From contig CALKGI010000159.1 of NCBI GenBank assembly GCA_938085045.1, forward strand, positions 1 to 32,362: 32,362 nt of DNA, given 5' to 3'. The notes beneath the pieces are model-generated. The model was not told where the DNA came from. It ran no database searches and was given only the letters and a program-made list of their open reading frames with translations. A program made the position numbers and the translations under genes. This stretch comes from an uncultured Alteromonadaceae bacterium. Lineage in GTDB: Bacteria; Pseudomonadota; Gammaproteobacteria; Enterobacterales; Alteromonadaceae. This document shows, piece after piece, positions 1 to 8,438 of this stretch (the first letter of the stretch is position 1; each line of letters starts with the position of its first letter).

Positions 1-264
1 GCGTGTTTACACCGGGTAGAGCTGTCGCAAACAAGTCTCGCCAAAGCGATGCACCGAGCAAGAATAAAGCCAGCACCACTCAATCGTTAATTGGCGTGCC
101 GGTATTACCCTCAAGCCATAATTACCCGGGTAATGGCGGTAGCAGTTACAAACCTTACGGCGTTACTTATTCGATACTATATGCCTCCACCAGCCCTCAA
201 ACGAAGCCTGATGTCTAAACAGAGATCCCTTCGATAGGGGCTGGAGGAACGGAGGCTTCGCAAC
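1..264. other. Left edge, no recognisable gene
   Basis: A reading frame is open on the + strand from the window edge to 218. It could be the 3' end of a gene starting outside the window, but its product, rich in Ser, Pro and Asn, matches no family I know and has no ribosome binding site. A short palindrome (attacccgggtaat) lies at 121-134. I see nothing else here. Confidence 0.2.
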
Positions 265-522
265 AGGGGTCAGAGCGGTCGCTCTTGTTCATCCATTAAC
301 CCGCGACATTCGGTCATCCATGGCCATCAAAAAGTGCAGGGACAGACAAGCTGTCCACAAAACTTCTTTGGTCTTACCCCGGCTGGTGACGGCTGGCAAA
401 ATTTCTCTGCCCCAACTTGACGACGACTTGACCCTGACGAATCCAATACGGTTAAAAATAGAGACTGTCAGGAGTGCCTATGATCTTGCATATTTGTGGG
501 GAACCCTCAGGGCCTGACCCCT
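265..522. repeat. Small element with terminal inverted repeats, RAYT/REP-like
   Basis: The sequence aggggtcag at 265-273 is mirrored exactly by ctgacccct at 514-522. The left end continues into a hairpin (agagc-ggtc-gctct, 272-285). Ends reading GGGGTCAG are often seen around REP-associated tyrosine transposase (IS200-like) genes in proteobacteria, so this may be a non-autonomous or decayed derivative. The roughly 230 bp inside hold no convincing transposase: an open frame at 320-517 shows no HUH or catalytic Tyr motif. The assignment is inference from the ends only. Confidence 0.35.
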
Positions 523-631
523 TTACCTACCCATTTTAACGTTAAATCTTGCAATAAACAGGTGGTTAAAGTTAAAGTTGAGGCGCGTTAAACCACCCCA
601 CCCCTACACTATTTATTAGGAAGTTATGATC

Positions 632-952
632 ATGTTGAAAAAATTAACCTTATGTTTAGCCCTATTGGCCGTATCAATGTATTCTGTCGCCGCCGTAGTA
701 TCAACCGGTAAAGGGAGGATCGTTTCCACCCAAGGACACACTAACCCCGATTGTAGGGTTGTATTGTTTAAGTCAAATGACACAGGTGAACAGAAACATT
801 TTCGGATTGCTGCCACTGCAAGAGATGATAGCGTTCAACCGGTAATAATGTCGGCTTTGATCTCAAAAAGAGATGTCGAGATTCATTACGAGGCTGATGT
901 CACCACAGGCTGTGGAACAGAGCCAAAAATCATGTTTGTAACGCTGTACTAG
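632..952 (+). CDS. Small secreted protein, unknown function
   Basis: A 106-residue protein with a clear Sec signal peptide (Lys-Lys, then a hydrophobic stretch ending Ser-Val-Ala-Ala near residue 22). The mature part is about 84 residues and probably all beta, with two cysteines that could form one disulfide: one in a Pro-Asp-Cys-Arg segment, one in a Thr-Gly-Cys-Gly segment. I chose the ATG at 632 over the in-frame ATG at 626 because AGGAAG at 618-623 is 8 bases from the former and only 2 from the latter. Similar short exported proteins occur as orphans in marine gammaproteobacteria, but I do not recognise a named family. Upstream, an imperfect inverted repeat (ggtgg...ccacc, about 562-598) may be a transcription signal. 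Confidence 0.7.
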   Translation: MLKKLTLCLALLAVSMYSVAAVVSTGKGRIVSTQGHTNPDCRVVLFKSNDTGEQKHFRIAATARDDSVQPVIMSALISKRDVEIHYEADVTTGCGTEPKIMFVTLY

Positions 953-1205
953 GGGCAAGGGGTTAGGTGCTGATTCTTGAACTATAAAAGGTATGAATAA
1001 ATAGCGACCAGAACCCGATTTCCAAATGACGAACATTAACGTTAGAGCTTCATGAAAAGATCGGGTGGCAAATTGTTTGATTAAAAACTTCACTAACACT
1101 GCAACCAACGGCATTTTAACCAGATCCACTTATAGAAACAATCTAAAATACAACCTAACCTTAAGCAACCGACAACTGCCAGAATACCTCAAAACACTCA
1201 ACGGC
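953..1205. other. Intergenic, nothing recognised
   Basis: This is AT-rich sequence between the small secreted gene and the first peptidase 3'-end remnant. Short open frames on both strands lack ribosome binding sites and family resemblance. No terminator with a T-tract is evident after the gene ending at 952. Confidence 0.4.
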
Positions 1206-1330
1206 AGTCACTTATTAAGCACGCTATTGATTAGAGTAACAGCCCTTTATATTCCCTTTCATTCCGTCATTTTCAAATGCTGCTTCACAAACCGTAGCGA
1301 ACGTTTATAAACCGCCGCCCGGTGCTCGGG
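1206..1330 (-). pseudogene. Remnant of S9-type peptidase 3' end (repeat copy A)
   Basis: Read on the minus strand, 1330-1262 encodes Glu-His-Arg-Ala-Ala-Val-Tyr-Lys-Arg followed by Leu-Arg-Phe-Val-Lys, then a stop at 1261-1259. The same C-terminal tail is encoded at 2853-2765 at the end of the broken S9 peptidase gene. Resemblance continues past the stop (to about 1206 here, 2739 there), so the two sites share both coding end and 3' flank. Only the last 23 or so codons survive here. The likeliest explanation is duplication of a peptidase gene followed by deletion, with 1331-2738 now lying between the copies. The DNA similarity is visible directly; the history is inferred. Confidence 0.7.
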
Positions 1331-1593
1331 ACTACATAGGACAGTCGCCAACCAAAAATAGAAAATAATAGTTTTAATTGGTGGTATTGTTAGAATGGAA
1401 CCCTAACAGCTCAGCATTGAATACTTTTAGTGTTGGCAAAAAAGGGTTTAGCAGGTTTATATAAAGCAAGCGACCTGCCCCTCGCTCGTTTTTTATTAAA
1501 ACTTCTTGATGCCTTAAAGTAACCATCGACCACGGCTTCTGAAGCCTTAACTCCACCTTTGGCTATACAGCTAACAATTTTGCTTTTAAGTCT

Positions 1594-2127
1594 TCATTTA
1601 AAGTCTTCGTAGCAATATTGGCCCAAACATACCGATATATCACTTTCTTTTTGTTTGCCAACTTTTAAATAGAGTGCAGGCGCATTTTCTTTTTCAAACC
1701 AATGGATATTTCGCCCATCGAGATAACATTTGGCGCCACTTTGTGTATAGGATGCCTCGCATGAAATTCTTTTACGCCCCAGCTCTTTTCCTGCTCGGCT
1801 ATATAAGACAATTTGAGGATTATTGCCCGCCGTTATTGTTGAAAGTGCAACTAGGATATTTTCCTCTGCAAACCAAGCCAAATGGGTGAAAAGAGGACTA
1901 TTTTCCATTACATAAAGACTTCCTTTTTCAGCGGACAATACTTCCAAATAAGAGCGTTTCCTTATTTTCTGTTCTTTCTCGTCATAAAAACCATAGTATT
2001 CATGTATAAATACAAGATCACCTTTCCTATCTCGTTCTAATATCGAAATATTTGCAGCAGCAGTCGAGCTTGCGTAAAATACCGTAATAAGAAAAATAGC
2101 CAATAATGGATTAAATTTGATGATCAT
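1594..2127 (-). CDS. Secreted hypothetical protein
   Basis: A 177-residue protein with an N-terminal signal peptide (hydrophobic residues 5-20, Ala-rich cleavage region about 21-25). The mature part is of mixed charge with aromatic-rich strands and four cysteines: two around residues 123-134, and two near the C-terminus in a Cys-Leu-Gly-Gln-Tyr-Cys segment. The spacing suggests disulfides after export. No catalytic motif or named family is recognised. There is no good Shine-Dalgarno before the ATG at 2127, but the signal peptide begins right there and no later start keeps it. The gene lies between the two copies of the peptidase 3' end and may be an acquired gene. Confidence 0.6.
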   Translation of the reverse strand: MIIKFNPLLAIFLITVFYASSTAAANISILERDRKGDLVFIHEYYGFYDEKEQKIRKRSYLEVLSAEKGSLYVMENSPLFTHLAWFAEENILVALSTITAGNNPQIVLYSRAGKELGRKRISCEASYTQSGAKCYLDGRNIHWFEKENAPALYLKVGKQKESDISVCLGQYCYEDFK

Positions 2128-2297
2128 AACAGATACCGATTATCTTGTTTTATTGTGCTTGATTTTGGCAGTTCTTGGAAAGTTGCGCCCAAACCATAAT
2201 TCGTTCTATTTGCGGCCATATCTGGAAACCCCAACCTTAAATAGTGCTGTTTCTTTATGACGTTGGTGACTCTCACCGATTCCAAAAATCCAAACAT

Positions 2298-2373
2298 ATA
2301 ACTAAGCGCTCTTTGCTCCGTTGATTTTTTTATTTGTTATCTTTTAGTTTCAACGTCGCTGTCCCTTAGTTAT
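2298..2373 (-). other. attC-like recombination site candidate
   Basis: Nested inverted repeats look like a folded integron attC site. The outer arms are ataactaag (2298-2306) and cttagttat (2365-2373), 9 bp perfect. The inner arms are cgttga (2319-2324) and tcaacg (2350-2355). Unequal spacers of 12 and 9 bases separate outer from inner arms, as expected for extrahelical bases. It lies 2 bases beyond the stop codon of the 105-aa minus-strand gene, which is where a cassette attC sits. Neither intI nor a second convincing attC is in the window, so this is a candidate, possibly a lone relocated cassette. Confidence 0.4.
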
Positions 2374-2375
2374 GT

Positions 2376-2693
2376 TTAATCACCATATTTTTCAGTTAGC
2401 TTTGGAAATTCTTTAGATAATTCGAATTTATTAAACTCACTAATTAAGTCTTCGGTTGGAAAACTAAATTCAAAGTCAGGTATATCTAGCTCAATCAACT
2501 CTTCATATGATTCATGGACAACGGCACGGTATTCAATCGCTACATACCATTCATTTTTAGCCAGTGTAATATTTGCTAAATTATCTGGCTGATGTAGAGC
2601 AACTTCAAACGTGTTTTCACCTTCAGCAATCAAGTAATCAATATAAGGGATGAAATCATAATCACTTTTATAACCCATAATAAATCGGGTCAT
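2376..2693 (-). CDS. Orphan acidic protein, possible gene cassette
   Basis: A 105-residue soluble, acidic protein with many Glu and Asp, no signal peptide and no cysteine. I do not recognise the family. The start at 2693 is the longest; an in-frame ATG five codons later is possible, and neither has a strong ribosome binding site. Size, lack of an obvious promoter, orphan character and the attC-like hairpin directly after the stop all fit an integron cassette gene. It lies between duplicated peptidase 3' ends in a zone of decaying genes. Confidence 0.5.
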   Translation of the reverse strand: MTRFIMGYKSDYDFIPYIDYLIAEGENTFEVALHQPDNLANITLAKNEWYVAIEYRAVVHESYEELIELDIPDFEFSFPTEDLISEFNKFELSKEFPKLTEKYGD

Positions 2694-2764
2694 AGTTAAG
2701 TTTATTAAAAGGAACTATCCAGACCAAACCTATCGGAAAGTCTCTTATGAAGCACGATAGTTGA

Positions 2765-3523
2765 TTAGAGTAACTGCCCTTTTCTTTCCGTTATTTTCAA
2801 ATACAGCTTCACAAACCGCAGCGTTCGTTTGTAAACCGCCGCCCGGTGCTCAGGTTTATAAAAGCTATGACCTTCTTCATCAAGCAGCATCCATTCGTGG
2901 GGCAGCCCTTGTTTTTCTAAACCTTTTTTTAAGCATTTGCGCATGCTCTACTGGCACACGCTTGTCTTCGCCACCATGAACAATCAGTACTGGAATTTTA
3001 AGTTTATCAAGATGGCGAACAGGTGAATTGGCCCTAAGCACATCTTTATCTGTGCCTATCGCCTTTTCTAAATACGCTCTACCGCTTTTACGATTGCGTA
3101 TACTACCGGTTTCATGTATCAGTTCTAAATCATAAACACGAAATAACTCAGGTCGATAGTCTTTGGAGTTACTCATTCTAGTACCTTTTACCAAAATGCA
3201 GCGTTCATTATCAGACATTGAGTCGACTAATTCTCCCCAAATACTTTCGCTTCGCGTACCGCCAGCATGTCGATAACCAAAAATATACTCGAATTCACCT
3301 CGCTGTACATCTACGGCATAATATTCGCCATAACTCACCGGATGGTCACGCCAGCTCTTAAGCATTTGGGTTCGGCCACTATTTTCTCATTACTGGCCCA
3401 GTGATATTCTCCCGGCTGATTCTTCCCGCTAAACTTCAACGTATGGATGATTTTTAACGTTTTGGCAGCAAACACATTAGTGCTAAACAACCAAACCAAT
3501 AGATATTTCAAACGCGTCATCAC
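2765..3523 (-). pseudogene. Broken S9-family (prolyl oligopeptidase-like) peptidase
   Basis: Three fragments of one secreted peptidase are in order on the minus strand. The first (3523 to about 3362) has a signal peptide and the start of the N-terminal propeller. A frameshift near 3360 moves to a second frame (3365-2880) with more propeller. At about residues 78-82 of that fragment, propeller sequence (Pro-Glu-Leu-Phe-Arg-Val) is joined directly to the late catalytic domain (His-Glu-Thr-Gly-Ser-Ile-Arg). Several hundred residues, including the Gly-x-Ser-x-Gly-Gly nucleophile region, are therefore missing. The segment with the catalytic Asp (Leu-Ile-Val-His-Gly-Gly-Glu-Asp) remains. A second frameshift in an A7 run at 2927-2933 hides the Glu-Gly-His-Ser-Phe-Tyr catalytic-His segment, which is intact in the other frame, with the original stop at 2765-2767. 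The product cannot be an active peptidase. Confidence 0.85.
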
Positions 3524-3710
3524 TTCTTCTTTACACTTTATTCGGTAAAAAAACGTAGCGAGCGCACAGTGTATATGTTTTATTTATTGCGTCATTAACT
3601 TTTGTTTGCTGTCGCCAGCGGCGCCTATCACTATTGCTTAGCCTCATACTAAAGTTCTCACTACGAAATACTGCCAAGCAAAATCACTCTAAAAGACCAA
3701 ACCCCACCTA

Positions 3711-5897
3711 TCACCGCGAGCTAGAAGTCAATCCTACAACTACCCTCGCCCGATTCTCAGCCAGCAATCCATCAAAAACGGCCTCATCTAAACCAACCGC
3801 CACAAACAATGCCCGCATCTTGTATTCAGCCAGCATATCTTCATTAAAATCAGGTAACCAGCCGTCTTTCATCAAGGCTAATAACATCAATTTTGCCGAA
3901 ACCAATTGCCCTCTATCCACCAGCCATCCAGCGAGGTAATGGTTGGGCTTAGGGGTTGATGTGGCAAACCATTGGTCGAGCTTTTCTACCAAGCCAGCTG
4001 GCACGGGCTGACCTCTTTTGAACTGCAATCGCACATAAAACGCCACCAAATATTGGTTGTCTTTATCGATGACAACATCGCCTTTGCTTAACTTTGGCTT
4101 CAATTCAGCCAGTGTTTGATAAACTTGCTCGTAATTGCCCAAATAATACAACACCGAAAGATAAGGCATGACAAACCGCACCCTGTCTTTGTGCATTTCT
4201 AGCCGTTGTTTGAGTAAAGCCAGTGCGCCTTCAATATCGCCACTTGCGGCCTGCACCGATGCCTTCATGTACAGACTAAAAGCCGGGTTAATTTTTTTCT
4301 CTTGCAAGGCCTGCAACAGTGTTTCGACAGCAATATCACCCAATGCCAGTTTAATTTGAACCTGCGTCAGGCGGTGATAGGGTTCTCGGTCGATTAATTT
4401 TGGATGTTGCTTCGCCCATCGCATAAAGGCTATGGCGCGGGTTACGTTTAACGACAAAAATTCGAGTTCGGCCACCGGCCTTTTTGAATAATGAGGCTCT
4501 AATGTCAGTGCTCGCTCAAAATAATAGCGGGCATCACTGAGTTGACTCAAATTAAGGTGCGAGTAAGCCAAACTGCGGTTAACTATCGGCGACATAGGCG
4601 ACAACTGGTAAGCTTTTTGGGTCATGGCTAGCGCCTCATCGTAATCGCCCAAATCGCGAACAAGGTTGCCATACCACATATAACCAAACGCATAGTTGGG
4701 CGCTTGTTTTAGCGCCTTTTCAAACATGGCGCGTGCCTCTAACTGCTTGCCCTGACTGTTCAGTAACCTCGCTTTAGCCGCCAACGCTTGACCCAAATCA
4801 GGTTGTGTCTTTAATGCCTGCTCAAGTAACGGTTGACATTTCTCTAGTGCTTGGGCCAGTGTCCAATCACTGTAAATATGCAAAAAATGATAGGTGTTAC
4901 ACAAACCCACCGCCGCTAACGGAAATAATTGCTCACGTTGTCGCATCGATTCAAAAATCTGCTGAGCCTGCTGTAATTGCGGGGTCTGTCGCTGATCCCA
5001 CAAATGCAGTGCCAGTAAATACTGATCGAAACTGCGCTGCTCTACACTTTTGCTATCAAAAGCAGGGCTGACTTGCCCGCGCTTAAACAACCCCAATAAA
5101 GTGTCAACAATGCTGTCTTGCAACGCAAAGAGATTATTGAGTTCTCCTTCGAACAATTGCGCCCATATAACTTCCCCGGTTTGTGCCAGCTGCATTTGCA
5201 AATAAACCCGAATCAGCGCATCTTGTTGATTAATTTTGCCGGTCATCACCACTTGAGTATCAACCAATTTGTCGGGCGATTGATGATGCACCACTTTCAT
5301 CGCTTGAATTTGCATTAGCTGGGTCAATAACACCTGATTTAGCGCATCTAACTTGGCAAACTGCTGGGCAGATTCGGTTTGTAAGTCCACCAGCGTAATC
5401 GACGCAATACGGTCTATCGCAAAATCTTTGTCAGCAGAATCTGGCTTTTGGCCCCACCACAACATCCCACCAATAGACACAACAATCGCAACAATAATAG
5501 CCACAAGCAAACCCAACAAAGGTGGCTGTTTTGATGATGGTGGTGGAGGTGGAGGTGATAGCCCCGCTGTTTTATTGTCTTCATTAATAGGCGCTATCAA
5601 ACGATAGCCTTTACCAGACACCCGTTCGATATAGATTTTTTTAGTCCCACTGTCGCCCAAGGCCTTGCGCAGTTGAGCAACCGCCTGATACACCGAACTG
5701 TCGCTAACCACCTGACCGGGCCAAACCAGTTCAATCAACCTGTCTTGGCTCAAAGGCTCGCCGTGGTATTCAACTAACACCAACAATAGGGCCATCACTT
5801 TGGGCACTAATTGAATTTGCTCGTCGCCACAGGTGATGCGATTCAGTGCAGGCTCGATTTGCCACTGGCCAACGAAAAAAGATTTTGTTCTGTGCAA
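3711..5897 (-). CDS. CadC-like membrane winged-helix regulator with TPR sensor domain
   Basis: A 728-residue one-component regulator. Residues 5-103 form an OmpR/PhoB-type winged helix (the recognition region includes Asp-Ser-Ser-Val-Tyr-Gln-Ala-Val-Ala-Gln-Leu-Arg; the wing ends Gly-Lys-Gly-Tyr-Arg-Leu). A Pro-rich linker (six consecutive prolines, 115-120) leads to one transmembrane helix (about 127-148). The rest is a long periplasmic helical domain with TPR-type repeats (clear around residues 355-470). The start is a TTG at 5897: no ATG or GTG lies in frame before the upstream stop, and a later start would cut the winged helix. It is divergent from the amidohydrolase at 6071, and a dyad at 5945-5964 lies between them, so control of that gene or of itself is plausible. 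The ligand is unknown. Confidence 0.85.
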   Translation of the reverse strand: MHRTKSFFVGQWQIEPALNRITCGDEQIQLVPKVMALLLVLVEYHGEPLSQDRLIELVWPGQVVSDSSVYQAVAQLRKALGDSGTKKIYIERVSGKGYRLIAPINEDNKTAGLSPPPPPPSSKQPPLLGLLVAIIVAIVVSIGGMLWWGQKPDSADKDFAIDRIASITLVDLQTESAQQFAKLDALNQVLLTQLMQIQAMKVVHHQSPDKLVDTQVVMTGKINQQDALIRVYLQMQLAQTGEVIWAQLFEGELNNLFALQDSIVDTLLGLFKRGQVSPAFDSKSVEQRSFDQYLLALHLWDQRQTPQLQQAQQIFESMRQREQLFPLAAVGLCNTYHFLHIYSDWTLAQALEKCQPLLEQALKTQPDLGQALAAKARLLNSQGKQLEARAMFEKALKQAPNYAFGYMWYGNLVRDLGDYDEALAMTQKAYQLSPMSPIVNRSLAYSHLNLSQLSDARYYFERALTLEPHYSKRPVAELEFLSLNVTRAIAFMRWAKQHPKLIDREPYHRLTQVQIKLALGDIAVETLLQALQEKKINPAFSLYMKASVQAASGDIEGALALLKQRLEMHKDRVRFVMPYLSVLYYLGNYEQVYQTLAELKPKLSKGDVVIDKDNQYLVAFYVRLQFKRGQPVPAGLVEKLDQWFATSTPKPNHYLAGWLVDRGQLVSAKLMLLALMKDGWLPDFNEDMLAEYKMRALFVAVGLDEAVFDGLLAENRARVVVGLTSSSR

Positions 5898-5944
5898 GGG
5901 AATACGTCCACTTCGACTGTTAACAATGATTTTAACACAAGCTG

Positions 5945-5964
5945 AATGGCTATCTTAAGCCATT
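5945..5964. promoter_or_regulatory. Dyad in divergent intergenic region, candidate operator
   Basis: aatggct (5945-5951) and agccatt (5958-5964) are perfect 7-bp arms with a 6-bp spacer. They lie between the membrane winged-helix regulator (start 5897) and the amidohydrolase (start 6071). The position suits an operator for the regulator. This is inference; no consensus for this protein is known to me. Confidence 0.35.
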
Positions 5965-6070
5965 GATTTTACTACATTCACAAAAATTTTAGAAAAGATT
6001 CAGCAAGATTTTAAGCATTAAAAACGATTCAACGGCACATTGCAATCACTCACTCAAACGGAAATCAATC

Positions 6071-7546
6071 ATGAAACGTATTAAACACCTAATCAGCATT
6101 TTTTGTGTCGCAATATCACTACCACTTAGTGCCAACCAACTGGTAATAGAAAATGTCACCTTACTCTCACCTGAAAGACAACAACCATTACAACGAGCTA
6201 ACGTCACCATTAAAGACGGTAAAATAGTCGCGGTATCACAAGCGACTTCAAGGCTAGCAAAGAGCGCCAATCGCATAGATGGCACAGGCAAATATCTTAC
6301 CCCGGGGTTAATGGACTCTCATGTACATGTGTCAACGATGCCGGGCATGATATCTGGAAAAAACGAATCATCTGCGCAAATGCAACAGCTGCAAAACCAA
6401 TTTGCCAAACAACAACCGCGCAATTACTTATATTTTGGTGTAACCCAACTGCTTGACCCTGCGCAATCGAATAGCTCAATTGCCGAATTTAACAATAGCC
6501 CGCAAAAACCCGACCTATTCCATTGTGGTGCCACGCCTATCCTCGGCGGATACCCCACGTTATGGGCCAGCCAAGAAACGGTGATCAAGCGGTTTGAATA
6601 TTTAATTTACCAACCAATTGAAGGCCAACCAGTACCACAAGAGATTAACCCAGCATTGCATACCCCAGAGGTAGTGGTGAAAAAAATGGCCGAAGATGGC
6701 GCGATTTGTGTCAAAGTTTTTATCGAAAACGGCTTTGGCATTAAAGACGATTGGCCAATGATCAGCAACGAGTTACTCAACCGAGTTAAAGCAGCCGCCA
6801 AAAAGCACGGATTATTCATGATGGCCCACGCCAATGCCCTTGATATGCAAAAAATTGCGCAAGAACTAACTGTAGATATTATCGCCCACGGCATGTGGAA
6901 CTGGCTTGAATTCAATGGTGAGCCGGGTCTGCCCAAAGACATTCGCACAATACTCGATGGCATTATCGCGCAAAAAACAGTTTTTCAACCCACATTCAAC
7001 GTAATGGACGGTTTAAAAGGCCTCAATGTACCCAACGTGCTTGACGACCCACTATACGCCAAAGTGATAACCCCAGACGCCATGAAGTGGTACCACACCG
7101 AAGCTGGCCAATGGTTCGCAAAAGAAGTGCTAAAAGATTATGACGGTATGCCGCTAGCACGTATACACCGCAAACAAGACATCACCATCTCGCAGGGCGA
7201 ACGCGTAGTGAATTATTTGGTTAAAAACGGATTGCCCATGGTGCTGGCCAGCGACACTCCATCGTCGCCCACGTTTGCCGCACAACCGGGTTATTCCACT
7301 TTTGCCGAATTAAAACACCTATTAAAAGCAGGCTTAACCCTAAAACAAATATTTGAAGCAGCCACCATCAATAACGCAGTAGCCTTTGGGTTAGATGATA
7401 GATATGGCACTATTGAACCGGGTAAGGTGGCCAACCTATTGTTATTAAACGACAACCCGTTAAAAACTGTACAGGCCTACAATGCTATTGATAAAGTCAT
7501 TGTTAAAGGCGAAGTGATTGAGCGGGAAAGTTTAGCGGTTCGTTAA
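6071..7546 (+). CDS. Exported amidohydrolase (imidazolonepropionase-like family)
   Basis: A 491-residue metal-dependent amidohydrolase with a Sec signal peptide (residues 1-21), so a periplasmic enzyme. The N-terminal beta-sandwich (about 22-75) precedes the TIM-barrel metal site. Visible ligands are His84-x-His86 in Asp-Ser-His-Val-His, a candidate bridging Lys215 in Cys-Val-Lys-Val-Phe, His253 in Met-Ala-His-Ala-Asn, His273 in Ile-Ala-His-Gly, and Asp395 in Leu-Ala-Ser-Asp-Thr-Pro. The C-terminal Gly-x-Ile-Glu-Pro-Gly-Lys-x-Ala-Asn-Leu segment is typical. Exported members often cleave dipeptides or N-acyl amino acids; the substrate cannot be read from sequence. The stop overlaps the stop of the convergent metallophosphoesterase by three bases. 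Confidence 0.85.
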   Translation: MKRIKHLISIFCVAISLPLSANQLVIENVTLLSPERQQPLQRANVTIKDGKIVAVSQATSRLAKSANRIDGTGKYLTPGLMDSHVHVSTMPGMISGKNESSAQMQQLQNQFAKQQPRNYLYFGVTQLLDPAQSNSSIAEFNNSPQKPDLFHCGATPILGGYPTLWASQETVIKRFEYLIYQPIEGQPVPQEINPALHTPEVVVKKMAEDGAICVKVFIENGFGIKDDWPMISNELLNRVKAAAKKHGLFMMAHANALDMQKIAQELTVDIIAHGMWNWLEFNGEPGLPKDIRTILDGIIAQKTVFQPTFNVMDGLKGLNVPNVLDDPLYAKVITPDAMKWYHTEAGQWFAKEVLKDYDGMPLARIHRKQDITISQGERVVNYLVKNGLPMVLASDTPSSPTFAAQPGYSTFAELKHLLKAGLTLKQIFEAATINNAVAFGLDDRYGTIEPGKVANLLLLNDNPLKTVQAYNAIDKVIVKGEVIERESLAVR

Positions 7547-8286
7547 ACATCAAAGCAAAACCCGCCATCAAAACCCGGATTGCCGCCATCTGTGTAACCC
7601 TTTGGATTGCACAGCACCCGGCAATCGCCAACCAGATAATCGCTATTGGTATGCAAGTGACCATGCACCCAAACGTTGGGTTTATAACTCTCAATAAACC
7701 CAGTTAAGTCAGACACATAACCCGCGCTGGTGAGCTCTTCTTGGCGTTTTATCACAATAGATTCGATAGATGGACCATGATGGCTGACCACCACATTGCG
7801 TTGCCCTTGGTGTTCGCTCAAGGCTTTACCAAGCCAATTAATTGACTGACGGTGAATGTGGGCAATGTCGACCGAACGCATTTTTGAATACGTTGGCATG
7901 CGTTTAATTTTCTTGCAGTCATTCATCGATTGTTGGCAGTGGTATCCGGCAATTCGAGGGTCACCAAACAAAGAAAAATCAGTCCATAAAGTACAACCGA
8001 AAAAGTTAACACCGTCGACTGTCACAACATCATTTTCGAGCACTTGAATATTACTATTAGCAGCCTTTTCTTTGAGTTTACCAACCAATTTGGGGTAGGT
8101 ATTACGGTAGTACTCATGATTACCCAGCACATAAATCACCGGCTTGTCTTTTATCTGCCCAGCCCAATCAATTCCCTTGTCGCCCACGTGAATGTCGCCA
8201 GCAAGAATAACAACATCGGCATCGGTTGACTGATATTGGTATGGTCCAAATTCAACATGTAAATCACTGAGCAATTGTACTTTCAT
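7543..8286 (-). CDS. Calcineurin-like metallophosphoesterase
   Basis: A 247-residue cytoplasmic metallophosphoesterase. All family motifs are present: Asp8-x-His10 (Ser-Asp-Leu-His), Gly-Asp31, Gly-Asn56-His57-Glu58, a Val-Ser-His-His-Gly segment, and a C-terminal Gly-His-Leu-His. Two metal ions are therefore expected. The frame is open 20 codons further upstream, but that extension is unlike the family and runs towards the divergent dimethylargininase. The ATG at 8286 starts directly at the first beta-strand, so I chose it. The substrate is unknown; relatives act on phosphodiesters or phosphoproteins. Confidence 0.8.
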   Translation of the reverse strand: MKVQLLSDLHVEFGPYQYQSTDADVVILAGDIHVGDKGIDWAGQIKDKPVIYVLGNHEYYRNTYPKLVGKLKEKAANSNIQVLENDVVTVDGVNFFGCTLWTDFSLFGDPRIAGYHCQQSMNDCKKIKRMPTYSKMRSVDIAHIHRQSINWLGKALSEHQGQRNVVVSHHGPSIESIVIKRQEELTSAGYVSDLTGFIESYKPNVWVHGHLHTNSDYLVGDCRVLCNPKGYTDGGNPGFDGGFCFDV

Positions 8287-8438
8287 CGGCGTGTTAATCG
8301 TGGCGTTTTGTCGTTGCAGTAAACCGTGTCTTGGGTGGCAAATCAAGCGCTTTTGACAAATTGTATCTACCGATGGGTTCTGCTAATGTAATCGCTATAA
8401 TTCTCAGCTACAACCAAGCAACAATTAAGAGACTAACT

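Noticed and set aside
320..517. Open frame inside the inverted-repeat element as a transposase
   Set aside because: 65 residues with no HUH, catalytic Tyr or other transposase motif and no ribosome binding site.
1386..1411. tgttag/ctaaca hairpin as a second attC
   Set aside because: The arms are short, there are no inner L-box arms, and it is not placed directly after a stop codon.
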